From an uncultured Rhizobiaceae group bacterium (GTDB taxonomy: Bacteria > Pseudomonadota > Alphaproteobacteria > Rhizobiales > Rhizobiaceae), in the NCBI GenBank assembly GCA_937930845.1, contig CALHBJ010000001.1, forward strand, positions 372,001 through 436,000: a DNA stretch of 64,000 nt. Direction: 5' to 3'. Shown here piece by piece: positions 17,101 through 25,428 of the stretch. The position numbers were made by a program, and so were the translations under genes. The notes under the pieces are model-generated. The model did not search any database, had not been told where the DNA came from, and worked only from the letters and a program-made list of their open reading frames with translations. Positions within the stretch are counted from its first letter, which is position 1, and the number at the start of each line of letters is the position of its first letter.

Positions 17101-17979
17101 ATGATGAGCAGTTTGACATCATCTGGAGACACTCCGCCAGCGCTGGCGGAATTGTTGAGCTTTTACCGCGATGCGGGCGTGAACACGCCTATGCTCGATG
17201 CACCGGTGAACCGGTTTGAGGAGTTTGAGCGACAGCAGGCCAAGAAGTCTGCACCTGTCGCAACTCCAACCCCACCATCGCCCGTAAATGACCGTCCAAA
17301 TAGCAATGCTCAACGCGCAGACGGGCCACCAGCAATGGCTGCTGCTCCCATGGCCAACAGCGTTATTCCCAATGACGCTGCCATTGAAAGCGCCAAAGCA
17401 CTGACCAAATCTGTGTCCACACTGGAAGAGTTGAAAAAAGGCATCGAAGCCTTTGAAGGATGCAACCTTCGCTTTTCCGCGCGCACCACCGTTTTTGCCG
17501 ACGGGGATCCCGCATCGCCGCTTATGTTAATCGGCGAGGCCCCTGGGCGCGATGAAGACGCGCAAGGAGTGCCGTTTGTGGGACGGTCGGGCCAATTGCT
17601 GAACAAGATGCTTGGTGCCATCGGCCTGGAGCGCGAAAGTGTTTACATCACCAATAGCATTCCGTGGCGTCCGCCCGGCAACCGGGCACCAAGCCCGGCA
17701 GAAACGGAAATCTGCCGTCCGTTCCTCGAACGGCACATAGAGCTTGCTGCCCCTCAGATCATTGTCCTGATTGGCAGCTCGCCCGCCAAGACTTTATTGC
17801 ACACAAACTCAGGCATTATGAACCTGCGCGGCAAATGGACGGTGATGAATGTGGGCGGTGAGGACATTCCTGTCCTGCCCACTTTGCACCCAGAATATCT
17901 GTTGCGAAAGCCTGCCCACAAACGCCTGGCCTGGGCGGATTTGCAAATGCTGCAGGAAAAACTCAAAGACCTGAAATAG
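17101..17979 (+). CDS. Uracil-DNA glycosylase, family 4-like, with incomplete Fe-S cysteine set
   Basis: The enzyme removes uracil from DNA. The N-terminal ~95 residues are a Pro/Ala-rich low-complexity extension. The catalytic domain shows GEAPGRDEDAQGVPFVGRSG, YITNSIPWRPPGNRAPSPAE and LPTLHPEYLLRKPAHKRLAW, all typical of family 4. Family 4 enzymes bind [4Fe-4S] with four cysteines. Here only two of these positions are Cys (EGCNL and EICRPF); the first of the CxxC pair is not Cys, and the KCRPP position is PWRPP. The protein has no other cysteine. This looks like a cluster-less alphaproteobacterial branch. The ATG at 17101 or the adjacent ATG at 17104 is the likely start. Confidence 0.88.
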   Translation: MMSSLTSSGDTPPALAELLSFYRDAGVNTPMLDAPVNRFEEFERQQAKKSAPVATPTPPSPVNDRPNSNAQRADGPPAMAAAPMANSVIPNDAAIESAKALTKSVSTLEELKKGIEAFEGCNLRFSARTTVFADGDPASPLMLIGEAPGRDEDAQGVPFVGRSGQLLNKMLGAIGLERESVYITNSIPWRPPGNRAPSPAETEICRPFLERHIELAAPQIIVLIGSSPAKTLLHTNSGIMNLRGKWTVMNVGGEDIPVLPTLHPEYLLRKPAHKRLAWADLQMLQEKLKDLK

Positions 17980-18143
17980 CCGTCACGAGATATTTCGTTC
18001 CAAGACAATAATTTCGTTTGGCGTCTCGCTAACGTTCGACTAAAGGGACAATCAGATGCCGTATTGGGCCTGGCCCAGTTGGCATTATCACAGGCACCCG
18101 GTCCCCAGCGCGGGATGGTCGGGAATTCGTTCAGGACATCGCC

Positions 18144-19457
18144 ATGGCCCGGCAAGTTCTCTCCATTCTGGCACTGTTGAGTGGCATGATATTCCTCATG
18201 CTTGGCGGTGGCCTGCAAGGTATTGTCATTCCCGTGCGTGGACAGATCGAAGGGTTTACCCCTTTCCAACTTGGCTGGATCGGCACTGGCTGGGCGATTG
18301 GCTTCACCCTTGGCTGTATTGCCGTGCCCCATTTGGTGCGCCGTGTGGGCCACGTGCGGACATTCAGCACACTGACCGCGCTGCTTTCCGTATCCATGTT
18401 GGCCAATGGCCTGTTTGTGGAAGCAAATTTCTGGATTTTGCTGCGCGCCCTGTCCGGCTTCTGCTTTGCCGGCTGTTACATGGTGGCGGAAAGCTGGCTC
18501 AATGAACGGGTGAGCAATGAAATTCGTGGCTCCATGTTTTCCGTCTATGCCATTGTCACCATGGTCGCCATGGCCGGGGGGCAATTTTTGCTGGTGATCG
18601 CGGAACCAACCCGCGAAACCCTGTTTATGATCGGAGCCATCCTGTACGCCTTGGCGGTGGTGCCCACGGCGGTTTCGAAAGCCCAATCACCGGCTCCTCT
18701 GACCACCGTCAACCTGGATGTAATTGGCCTGTTTCGCACCTCGCCTGCCGCTGCGGTCGCCGCTTTTCTGACCGGGATCATCACGGCAGCGTGGACCAAT
18801 TTTGGCCCTGTATTTGGCCAACAGGTCGGGCTGTCGAGTGCTGCAATTGCGACCATGCTGGCCGCAGCCATGCTTGGCAGCGTTCTGTTTCAATATCCAC
18901 TGGGCCGCCTTTCCGACATGATCGACCGCCGCTATGTCATGGCAATTGCAGGCTGTATTGGCATCATGACCGGCACGACCATGACAGTGATGTCGAGCAG
19001 CGGCGAATACAGCACCACATTCTACATCGCCGTTGTGGCCTATGGTGGGGTGATTTATTCGATTTATTCGCTTGCTGTTGCCCACGCCAATGATTTTGCC
19101 GAGGCGAATGATTTTGTGAAAATCTCAAGCGGCCTGCTCATCCTGTATGGTTTTGGCAATATGGCAGGGCCGCTTTTTACCGCGCAATTGATGGAAAATC
19201 TGGGGCCATCGGGGGTATTTACCGCCACAACGATTGCCCATGCGGCCTTTGCCGGATACGCAATTTACCGTTCTTTCCGCCGCGAACGGGCCGAAGAAGA
19301 AGATCGTACAGACTTCCAAACCGTTGCCTTGGCCAGAACGACAACGCAGGAATCCTATGCGCTGGACCCCCGTTCCAACGCAGATGCCATGGGTGAAGGT
19401 GAGGCGGATGAAATGCCGCCAATGCCGCCGCCCGTTATTATGGACAAGCTGGACTGA
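18144..19457 (+). CDS. MFS transporter (YcaD-type)
   Basis: The 437-residue protein has 12 predicted membrane segments in two halves joined near residue 190. The sequence resembles the YcaD/MFS-1 group: an early GLQGIVIPVRGQIEGF loop, GFCFAGCYMVAESWLNERV, and RLSDMIDRRYVM after helix 8, a conserved MFS loop. The C-terminus is a long acidic cytoplasmic tail ending PPMPPPVIMDKLD. The substrate is unknown. The gene stands alone, preceded by a 164-bp gap and convergent with the thiamine operon 16 bp away. Confidence 0.88.
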   Translation: MARQVLSILALLSGMIFLMLGGGLQGIVIPVRGQIEGFTPFQLGWIGTGWAIGFTLGCIAVPHLVRRVGHVRTFSTLTALLSVSMLANGLFVEANFWILLRALSGFCFAGCYMVAESWLNERVSNEIRGSMFSVYAIVTMVAMAGGQFLLVIAEPTRETLFMIGAILYALAVVPTAVSKAQSPAPLTTVNLDVIGLFRTSPAAAVAAFLTGIITAAWTNFGPVFGQQVGLSSAAIATMLAAAMLGSVLFQYPLGRLSDMIDRRYVMAIAGCIGIMTGTTMTVMSSSGEYSTTFYIAVVAYGGVIYSIYSLAVAHANDFAEANDFVKISSGLLILYGFGNMAGPLFTAQLMENLGPSGVFTATTIAHAAFAGYAIYRSFRRERAEEEDRTDFQTVALARTTTQESYALDPRSNADAMGEGEADEMPPMPPPVIMDKLD

Positions 19458-19473
19458 GCAAAAATTTGTAGAT

Positions 19474-20547
19474 TCACCCGCGTGCGGCAAGAAACTTCTG
19501 GATCGATTGGGTTGACCAATTGCGCAGATGATCGGCGGCGTCGCGGAAGCTTGTCACGGCCTCGGCACTGAGTTCGTCTTTGGCGGCAAGTGTGTCCAAT
19601 GCCTGCTGGGTGGCGGCCCGGGCTGCGTCCAAAATCTCGGGCGAATAATTGCGCAATTGAACGCCTTTCTCCTCCACCAGAACTTTTAACCGCGCCGCGT
19701 TTTGCCACTCGGACTCCCCCAATGCGCGGATGTTTTCTGCCGCGCAGGCATGTTCGACAATCGCCTTCAGGTCCGCTGGCAATTCGGCAAAAGCCTGGCT
19801 GGAAATCAGCGCCTCCCCTGTTCCATTGGGTTCATGGAATCCTGGCGCATAATAGAACTTGGCGGCCTTGTAGAAGCCCATGGCAAAGTCGCTGGACGGC
19901 CCCAGAAACTCTGTCGCATCGATGACGCCGGTTTGGAGTGCGGAGAGAATTTCTCCAGGTGGCAATGTGACAGGCGACGCACCAAGCAGGCGCATCACTT
20001 CGCCACCCAATCCGGGCATACGAATTTTCAAACCCTTGAGATCGGCAATCGTGTTGACCTCGCGCTTGTACCAGCCGCCCATCTGGAAACCGGTATTACC
20101 GGCCATGAACGGCTTGATGCCAAAGGGGGCGTAGAGTTGATCCCAGATCTGCTGCCCGCCACCGTGGTTGATCCATGTGATGTGTTCGATAGGGGTTAGG
20201 CCAAAGGGACCGGCTGTAAACAGGGGCGCTGCGGGTATCTTGCCGCCCCAGAACAATGAAGCTGTGTGGGCCATTTGTGCAGCACCACCGGACACGGCGG
20301 AAAACACCTCAAGCGCCGGGACAATTTCACCCGCCGCATAAAGCTTAACCGTCAACCGCCCGTCTGACAGGGTTGAAATGGCATCGGCCAAGCGCTGGGC
20401 GGTGACGCCCGGACCCGGTAAATTCTTTGGCCAAGAGGTCACCATGCGCCATTCAATACGCCCCTGCGACAAGGCTGGACTGGCCAATGCAACAGCAGGT
20501 GCCGCGCCTAAAAATGCAAGTGCCGAACGGCGGTTAGGGCCTGACAT
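19474..20547 (-). CDS. TRAP transporter solute-binding protein (TakP-like), thiamine operon
   Basis: The start is the ATG at 20547, whose A is the last base of the thiD stop (TAATG), giving 357 residues. The signal sequence has a twin-arginine motif (RRSALAFLG). The mature protein matches DctP/TakP-type binding proteins: LFTAGPFGLTPIEH, GNTGFQMGGWY, LKGLKIRMPGLGGEVMRLLG with the carboxylate-binding Arg, and IDATEFLGPSSDFAMGFYKA. TakP binds alpha-keto acids with a metal ion. No DctQ or DctM membrane gene is in the window, so this is an orphan. Being the last gene of a TPP-riboswitch operon suggests a ligand linked to thiamine metabolism. Confidence 0.9.
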   Translation of the reverse strand: MSGPNRRSALAFLGAAPAVALASPALSQGRIEWRMVTSWPKNLPGPGVTAQRLADAISTLSDGRLTVKLYAAGEIVPALEVFSAVSGGAAQMAHTASLFWGGKIPAAPLFTAGPFGLTPIEHITWINHGGGQQIWDQLYAPFGIKPFMAGNTGFQMGGWYKREVNTIADLKGLKIRMPGLGGEVMRLLGASPVTLPPGEILSALQTGVIDATEFLGPSSDFAMGFYKAAKFYYAPGFHEPNGTGEALISSQAFAELPADLKAIVEHACAAENIRALGESEWQNAARLKVLVEEKGVQLRNYSPEILDAARAATQQALDTLAAKDELSAEAVTSFRDAADHLRNWSTQSIQKFLAARG

Positions 20548-21356
20548 TATTTCTTCTCCCAAAGGGCATGAAAATGATGGACCGGCCCCGCGCCATGCCC
20601 GATCTGTAAAGTATCGGCATGGCTGATCGCGGCTGAAAGCCATGCCTTTGCCCGGTCAACGGCATCGTAAAGCCCGTGACCCTTGACCAGACCGGCTGCG
20701 ATGGCTGATGAGAGAGAACAGCCCGTGCCATGGGTGTTGCGGGTTTTGACAAAAGGCGCGGTGAGCCATTGGGGTTCTCCATCGGGCAATAACAGGACAT
20801 CGGCAGCTTCATCATCGGCCGCGTGGCCGCCTTTGAGCAATACTCCATTAGCGCCCAGTTCAAGCAGAGCCTGCGCCTGTTTTTCCATTGCCGGACGATC
20901 CGTGGCCATGTCGCATTTCAACAAGCGCGCCGCCTCGTGCAAATTTGGTGTGATCAGGTGGGCCAGCGGAAACAGCTTTTCAATCAGGGTTGAGACGGCG
21001 CTGTCCGCCAACAGGGGATCGCCGCTTTCAGCCACCATCACCGGGTCCAGCACAATCCAGGATGGTTGATGGCGCGACAGGCCCGCCGCCACGATTTCAA
21101 TCACATCGGGCTGGGACAACATGCCAATCTTCACCGCCGCCACGTTCATGTCGTCAAAAACCGCGTTCATCTGTTCACCAATGAACGGGGGTGGCGCATC
21201 GTGAATTGCGGTGACGCCCAATGTGTTCTGGGCGGTCAGCGCCGTAATCACGCTGGCCCCGTAAACCCCAAGCGCGGAGAATGTTTTCAGGTCGGCCTGA
21301 ATGCCAGCGCCTCCGCCGGAATCAGAACCGGCAATGGTGAGTGCAATTGGAGTCAT
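20547..21356 (-). CDS. thiD: Hydroxymethylpyrimidine/phosphomethylpyrimidine kinase
   Basis: ThiD phosphorylates HMP and HMP-P to HMP-PP for thiamine phosphate synthesis. The 269-residue ribokinase-fold enzyme shows the N-terminal TIAGSDSGGGAGIQADLKTF, the central VLDPVMVAESGDPLL and the anion-hole motif GTGCSLSSAIAAG. The start overlaps the thiE stop by 4 bp and the stop overlaps the TRAP gene start by one base. Confidence 0.96.
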   Translation of the reverse strand: MTPIALTIAGSDSGGGAGIQADLKTFSALGVYGASVITALTAQNTLGVTAIHDAPPPFIGEQMNAVFDDMNVAAVKIGMLSQPDVIEIVAAGLSRHQPSWIVLDPVMVAESGDPLLADSAVSTLIEKLFPLAHLITPNLHEAARLLKCDMATDRPAMEKQAQALLELGANGVLLKGGHAADDEAADVLLLPDGEPQWLTAPFVKTRNTHGTGCSLSSAIAAGLVKGHGLYDAVDRAKAWLSAAISHADTLQIGHGAGPVHHFHALWEKK

Positions 21357-22000
21357 GGGCGGTGTCTTTCGATAATCTTGGCCAGTTCCCGTGTGGCCCG
21401 TTCCACGTCATCCTGCATGAAGATGGCTGATATGATTGCCGCACCATCTGCGCCAGCCACCAAGACTTCAGCCAGATTGCTGGCATCAATGCCCGCAATG
21501 GCGCCGATGGGCAGATGAGCTGTTTTGGAACGAAACGAATTGGCGATTGACTGCCATCCGGCAATTCCAATATCGCTTGGATTGTCCTTTGACAGCGTGG
21601 CATAGACCCCGCCTGCGCAAGCATAGTCGATGACATCCGTGGGAGCCGCCAGCGCTTGTTGCGGCGATTTCAAGGTCAGCCCGATGATCTTGTCGCCACC
21701 CAAAAGCCTGCGCGCATCAACCGCTGGCATGTCAGACTGACCAATGTGAACACCATCCAGTTCGGCGGCCAGCGCAACATCGACCCGGTCATTCATCAGC
21801 AAGGGCACATCAAACGGTGCCAGCGCAGCTTTTAATGCACGGGCATTTTCAATCAGCGTTCGCGTGTCGCTGGTCTTGTCACGATATTGAAAAATTGTCG
21901 CGCCACCTTGCGCAGCAGCGCGGGCCAGATCAACCATGGAACGGCCATTAACACGGTTGGGGTCAATGATTGCATAGAGTGATATGTCGCAATCGTTCAT
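21353..22000 (-). CDS. thiE: Thiamine-phosphate synthase
   Basis: ThiE joins HMP-PP and thiazole phosphate to thiamine phosphate. The 215-residue TIM-barrel protein has the expected motifs: IFQYRDKTSD, LLMNDRVDVALA, DGVHIGQSDMP (pyrophosphate/Mg site) and GADGAAIISAIF near the C-terminus. The start overlaps the thiM stop by 4 bp. Confidence 0.95.
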   Translation of the reverse strand: MNDCDISLYAIIDPNRVNGRSMVDLARAAAQGGATIFQYRDKTSDTRTLIENARALKAALAPFDVPLLMNDRVDVALAAELDGVHIGQSDMPAVDARRLLGGDKIIGLTLKSPQQALAAPTDVIDYACAGGVYATLSKDNPSDIGIAGWQSIANSFRSKTAHLPIGAIAGIDASNLAEVLVAGADGAAIISAIFMQDDVERATRELAKIIERHRP

Positions 22001-22767
22001 TGAATTTTCACTTCTTTTTCAATGGTTTCTGTCGAAATTCCGTGCAATTGATCAAGCAGAGCAGGCACAAAACTACCCGGTCCGGCGCTGCTTTTTTCAG
22101 CATGTTCTCCCGCTATTCCAAACAGCGAAATGGCGGCGGTGGTTGCCAGAAGCGTATTTTTTTCCGCCGCACAAAACCCAGCCATTAGTGCGGTTAGCGC
22201 ACATCCCATGGCCGTGACCCTGGCCATCATGGGCGAGCCGTTGGCCAGTTGGAGTTGCCCGTCCCGATTTGACAAAATGTCGGTGGATCCGGTGACCGCA
22301 AGCGTGCTTGCCGCGCCATGGACGTGACTTGCCACCGCCTGCGCCGTTGCGGGTGTGCCAAATAATGCGGCCCCCTCGCCCGCATTGCAGCGGATGACAT
22401 CAGGCGACTTTGCCATGAGGTGTTGGGCCAATTGCAAACGTTTGGGTGATGCCTGAACGAATACGGGGTCCAGCGCCCATGGCTTACCCAGGTCAATGGC
22501 AGCATCAACGGCAATTTCCGCAGCCTGCCGCCGCTCTTCGTCCATTGTTCCAATATTGATTAACAGGGCATCAGCCATTTCTACAAAAGACGCGACTTCG
22601 TCTGTGGCTATCGTCATGGAAGGCGTTGCGCCTGCAGCCAGCAACACGTTGGCTGTGATCTGTTGGGCTACGCTGTTGGTGATGCAATGCACATGCGGCC
22701 GCCGGGCGCGAAACCTGTCGACGCAATCGGCAATTTGAACAGGTGTGATGATGGCTTTGTCTGGCAA
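21997..22767 (-). CDS. thiM: Hydroxyethylthiazole kinase
   Basis: ThiM phosphorylates salvaged hydroxyethylthiazole. The 256 residues include PHVHCITNSVAQQITANVLL at the N-terminus, WALDPVFVQASPKR and the catalytic-site TAMGCALTALMAG. The likely start is TTG at 22767; its Shine-Dalgarno (GGAGGG, 22776-22781) is part of the P1 region of the TPP riboswitch, so ligand binding would block translation. There is no thiC or thiG in the window, so the operon fits salvage plus final assembly. Confidence 0.93.
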   Translation of the reverse strand: MPDKAIITPVQIADCVDRFRARRPHVHCITNSVAQQITANVLLAAGATPSMTIATDEVASFVEMADALLINIGTMDEERRQAAEIAVDAAIDLGKPWALDPVFVQASPKRLQLAQHLMAKSPDVIRCNAGEGAALFGTPATAQAVASHVHGAASTLAVTGSTDILSNRDGQLQLANGSPMMARVTAMGCALTALMAGFCAAEKNTLLATTAAISLFGIAGEHAEKSSAGPGSFVPALLDQLHGISTETIEKEVKIQ

Positions 22768-22771
22768 ATCC

Positions 22772-22858
22772 CATTCCCTCCGCCGGCACGATCCGGATCA
22801 GGTTCAAAGAGTTGGCGACACGCACCTCTCAGCCATTAATGGCACCTCTATGAGAACA
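22772..22858 (-). promoter_or_regulatory. TPP riboswitch
   Basis: On the minus strand the conserved THI-box elements appear in order: GGTGCC, GGCTGAGAGG, then TTTGAACCTGATCCGGAT and GTGCCGGCGGAGGGAA. P1 can form between TTCTC (22852-22856) and GGGAA (22774-22778). The GGAGGG that serves as the thiM ribosome-binding site overlaps the 3' strand of P1, pointing to translational control. Confidence 0.95.
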
Positions 22859-22908
22859 TCGCTTGTTTAGAGAATTGCCTGTGAACAGACAACCCCACGT
22901 TTGATTTA

Positions 22909-25233
22909 TCAGCTTGTTGGCTGTGCCGTGGCAGACTGAATTGTTTGCCACATTGAAGACGGGGTTACCGGCATATCGATGTGGTCGATGCCATATTCGC
23001 GGTGCAGTGCATCCACTATGGCGTTCATCACCGCCGGGCACGCCCCGATTGTACCCGCCTCTCCCGCACCCTTGATCCCAAGGGCGTTGGTGGTTGATGG
23101 CACATTGCGGGTTTCAAAATGAAAGTCGGGAAAATCAGCCGCGCGGGGCATGCGATAGTCCATGAAACTGGCCGTCAGCAACTGGCCTTCGCTGTCGTAG
23201 ACGGTTTCTTCCATGATGCACTGACCGATTGCCTGCACCACACCGCCATGGACCTGGCCTGCCAGCAGCAGCGGATTCACCGTGGCGCCGAAATCATCCA
23301 CGATTGAATATTTGACAACTTCCGTCACCCCCGTGAGCGGGTCGATTTCAACCTCACAAATATGGGTGCCATTGGGGAAAGTTGCTTCCGCCTGTTTAAA
23401 TTCACCGATTGCCGACAGGTCTTTATCTGCGGCGGCGGCCACATCGGCAAAACTGATCGTCCTGTCGGTGCCAACAACGCGGACTTCGCCTTGCAGCAGT
23501 TCCAGATCGCCAATGGCGGCTTCCAGCTTATCTGCGGCAATTTCCTTGATCATTTCTGCCAGGGTTTCGCTGCCGCGTTTAACAGACACGGATCCCAGCG
23601 GAATGGAGCGGGAACCACCGGTTCCGCCGCCATTTTCCAATTCATCCGTGTCGCCCTGGCGCACATCAATATCATCAATATCAATGTTCAGTGCTTCGGC
23701 TGCAAACTGGGCATAGGCGGTTTTGTGTCCCTGCCCGTTGGACTGGGTGCCAATCTTGATTGTGATCTTGCCATCGGCATTGAGTTCCACATGGGCCGGT
23801 TCGGACCCGGCAAAAGCGCAGGCTTCAATGTAGGTCGACATGCCAATGCCGCGAATTTTTCCATTGGACGCGGATTTCGACAGACGTTTATCGAACCCGT
23901 TCCAATCCGCCACCTCCATGCATTTGTCCATGTGGGCGGTGAATTCGCCAGTGTCGTAGGTGCGTCCAAACACGGTTTCATAGGGCAGGTTTTGTGGTTT
24001 GATCGCGTTGCGACGGCGAATTTCATCGGGCGAAATGCCCATATCGCGTGCGCACTGATCAACCAGACGTTCCAAAGCATAAATCGCTTCGGGCCGCCCC
24101 GCCCCGCGATAGGCATCTGTCGGCGTGGTGTTGGTGTAGACTCCGCGAATGTGGAATGCACAGGCGGGAATGTCGTATATGCCCGTGGCGATGGTTGTGC
24201 CCAGCGAAGGAATATAGGGACCGAAAGTGTGTAAATAGGCCCCCATGGCGGCGATGAGGTCCACATGCAAGGCCAGAAAACGACCATCATCATCCATGGC
24301 CATGCGCATGGTGACAACGTTGTCGCGACCATGGGCGTCGGCCACGAAATGCTCGCCGCGTTCGCACAACCATTTTACGGTTTTTCCGGTTTTTTTAGCG
24401 GCGATCAAGGCCAGGGGATATTCGCGATAGGGAAACACTTTCGTGCCAAATCCGCCGCCCACATCCGGTGTCACCACCCGGATTTGTTCTGGCTCAACGC
24501 CAATGCAGGGCGCAATTCCGCGCCGCATGCCATGCACACCCTGGGAGGGAACGGTGAGCGTATAACGGTCCTCTTCATCGGACCATTCAGCCACACATGC
24601 GCGGGTTTCCATATAATTACAGACCAGGCGGTTGTTGATCAGCTTTGATTCTGTGACCCGTGGCGCGGATTTGAATATGTTATAGGCCTCAGCGGCATTT
24701 CCCATTTCAACTTCAAACGCCAGATTGCGCGGTTTGTCGCCATAGACAACCGGTGAACCTTCACTCAACGACCCTTCGGTATCCACGGCCGCCGCCAGCA
24801 TGTCATAGTCAACTTCAATGAGTTCGGCGGCTTGTTTGGCGGTAGCCACACTGTCAGCGACGATGAATGCCACCGCATCCCCCACGTGACGGACAGTATC
24901 CAGACACAAAAGCGGAATATCCTTGAGATCGTGCTGGGTTCCATCCATCTGGGTGAGCACGGTCTGGCAGCGCAATCCCTGATTGTCTTTCACGTCTTCG
25001 CCGGTGAGAATCAACTCCACCCCAGGCAGCGCCAGGGCGGCTTCAACATCTTCGATGCTGAATTTCGCATGGGCGTGGGGCGATCTTAGAACATGGGCGT
25101 GGAGTGTGTTTTCACGCTTCACATCATCCGTATACAGGCCGGTCCCGGTGGTGAAATTGCCGTCTTCGGTTCTGCGCACCGATTTGCCCATGCCAACGTG
25201 CTGACCAAATTTAGGAGGCGTGTGAGCGTTCAT
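22909..25233 (-). CDS. Molybdenum hydroxylase large subunit (CoxL/xanthine dehydrogenase family, form II type)
   Basis: The start is the ATG at 25233 (MNAHTPPKFGQHVGMGKSV) with AGGA 8 nt upstream, giving 774 residues. The N-terminal a/b hammerhead (GTGLYTDDV, HAHVLRSPHAHA) and two molybdopterin-binding domains are visible: TPDVGGGFGTKVFPYREY, TDAYRGAGRPEAIYALERLVD and the catalytic-Glu motif IKGAGEAGTIG. The active-site loop is AYRGAGR, not the AYRCSFR of true form I CO dehydrogenase, so the substrate is probably another aldehyde or heterocycle. The small [2Fe-2S] and FAD subunits that normally accompany it are absent here. Confidence 0.92.
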   Translation of the reverse strand: MNAHTPPKFGQHVGMGKSVRRTEDGNFTTGTGLYTDDVKRENTLHAHVLRSPHAHAKFSIEDVEAALALPGVELILTGEDVKDNQGLRCQTVLTQMDGTQHDLKDIPLLCLDTVRHVGDAVAFIVADSVATAKQAAELIEVDYDMLAAAVDTEGSLSEGSPVVYGDKPRNLAFEVEMGNAAEAYNIFKSAPRVTESKLINNRLVCNYMETRACVAEWSDEEDRYTLTVPSQGVHGMRRGIAPCIGVEPEQIRVVTPDVGGGFGTKVFPYREYPLALIAAKKTGKTVKWLCERGEHFVADAHGRDNVVTMRMAMDDDGRFLALHVDLIAAMGAYLHTFGPYIPSLGTTIATGIYDIPACAFHIRGVYTNTTPTDAYRGAGRPEAIYALERLVDQCARDMGISPDEIRRRNAIKPQNLPYETVFGRTYDTGEFTAHMDKCMEVADWNGFDKRLSKSASNGKIRGIGMSTYIEACAFAGSEPAHVELNADGKITIKIGTQSNGQGHKTAYAQFAAEALNIDIDDIDVRQGDTDELENGGGTGGSRSIPLGSVSVKRGSETLAEMIKEIAADKLEAAIGDLELLQGEVRVVGTDRTISFADVAAAADKDLSAIGEFKQAEATFPNGTHICEVEIDPLTGVTEVVKYSIVDDFGATVNPLLLAGQVHGGVVQAIGQCIMEETVYDSEGQLLTASFMDYRMPRAADFPDFHFETRNVPSTTNALGIKGAGEAGTIGACPAVMNAIVDALHREYGIDHIDMPVTPSSMWQTIQSATAQPTS

Positions 25234-25428
25234 TGGGATAATTCCTGACTGATGGGCTGAAATAAGGAGCGCTTCGTGCGCGCCCGATGCGGTGACAATT
25301 TTCCATATGGGCCACAATTGCAAGCGCGCAAGGGCCGTGTTGCCAAGTTAGATTGTCACACATTCACATTGCAAGCCGTGATGGACAGGTTCACACTCAG
25401 TTTATGAATTGCAGATTGCGGAAATACG

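Noticed and set aside
22909-25233. Calling the molybdenum hydroxylase a true CO dehydrogenase (CoxL)
   Set aside because: The active-site loop is AYRGAGR rather than the AYRCSFR of form I enzymes, and coxM/coxS are absent.
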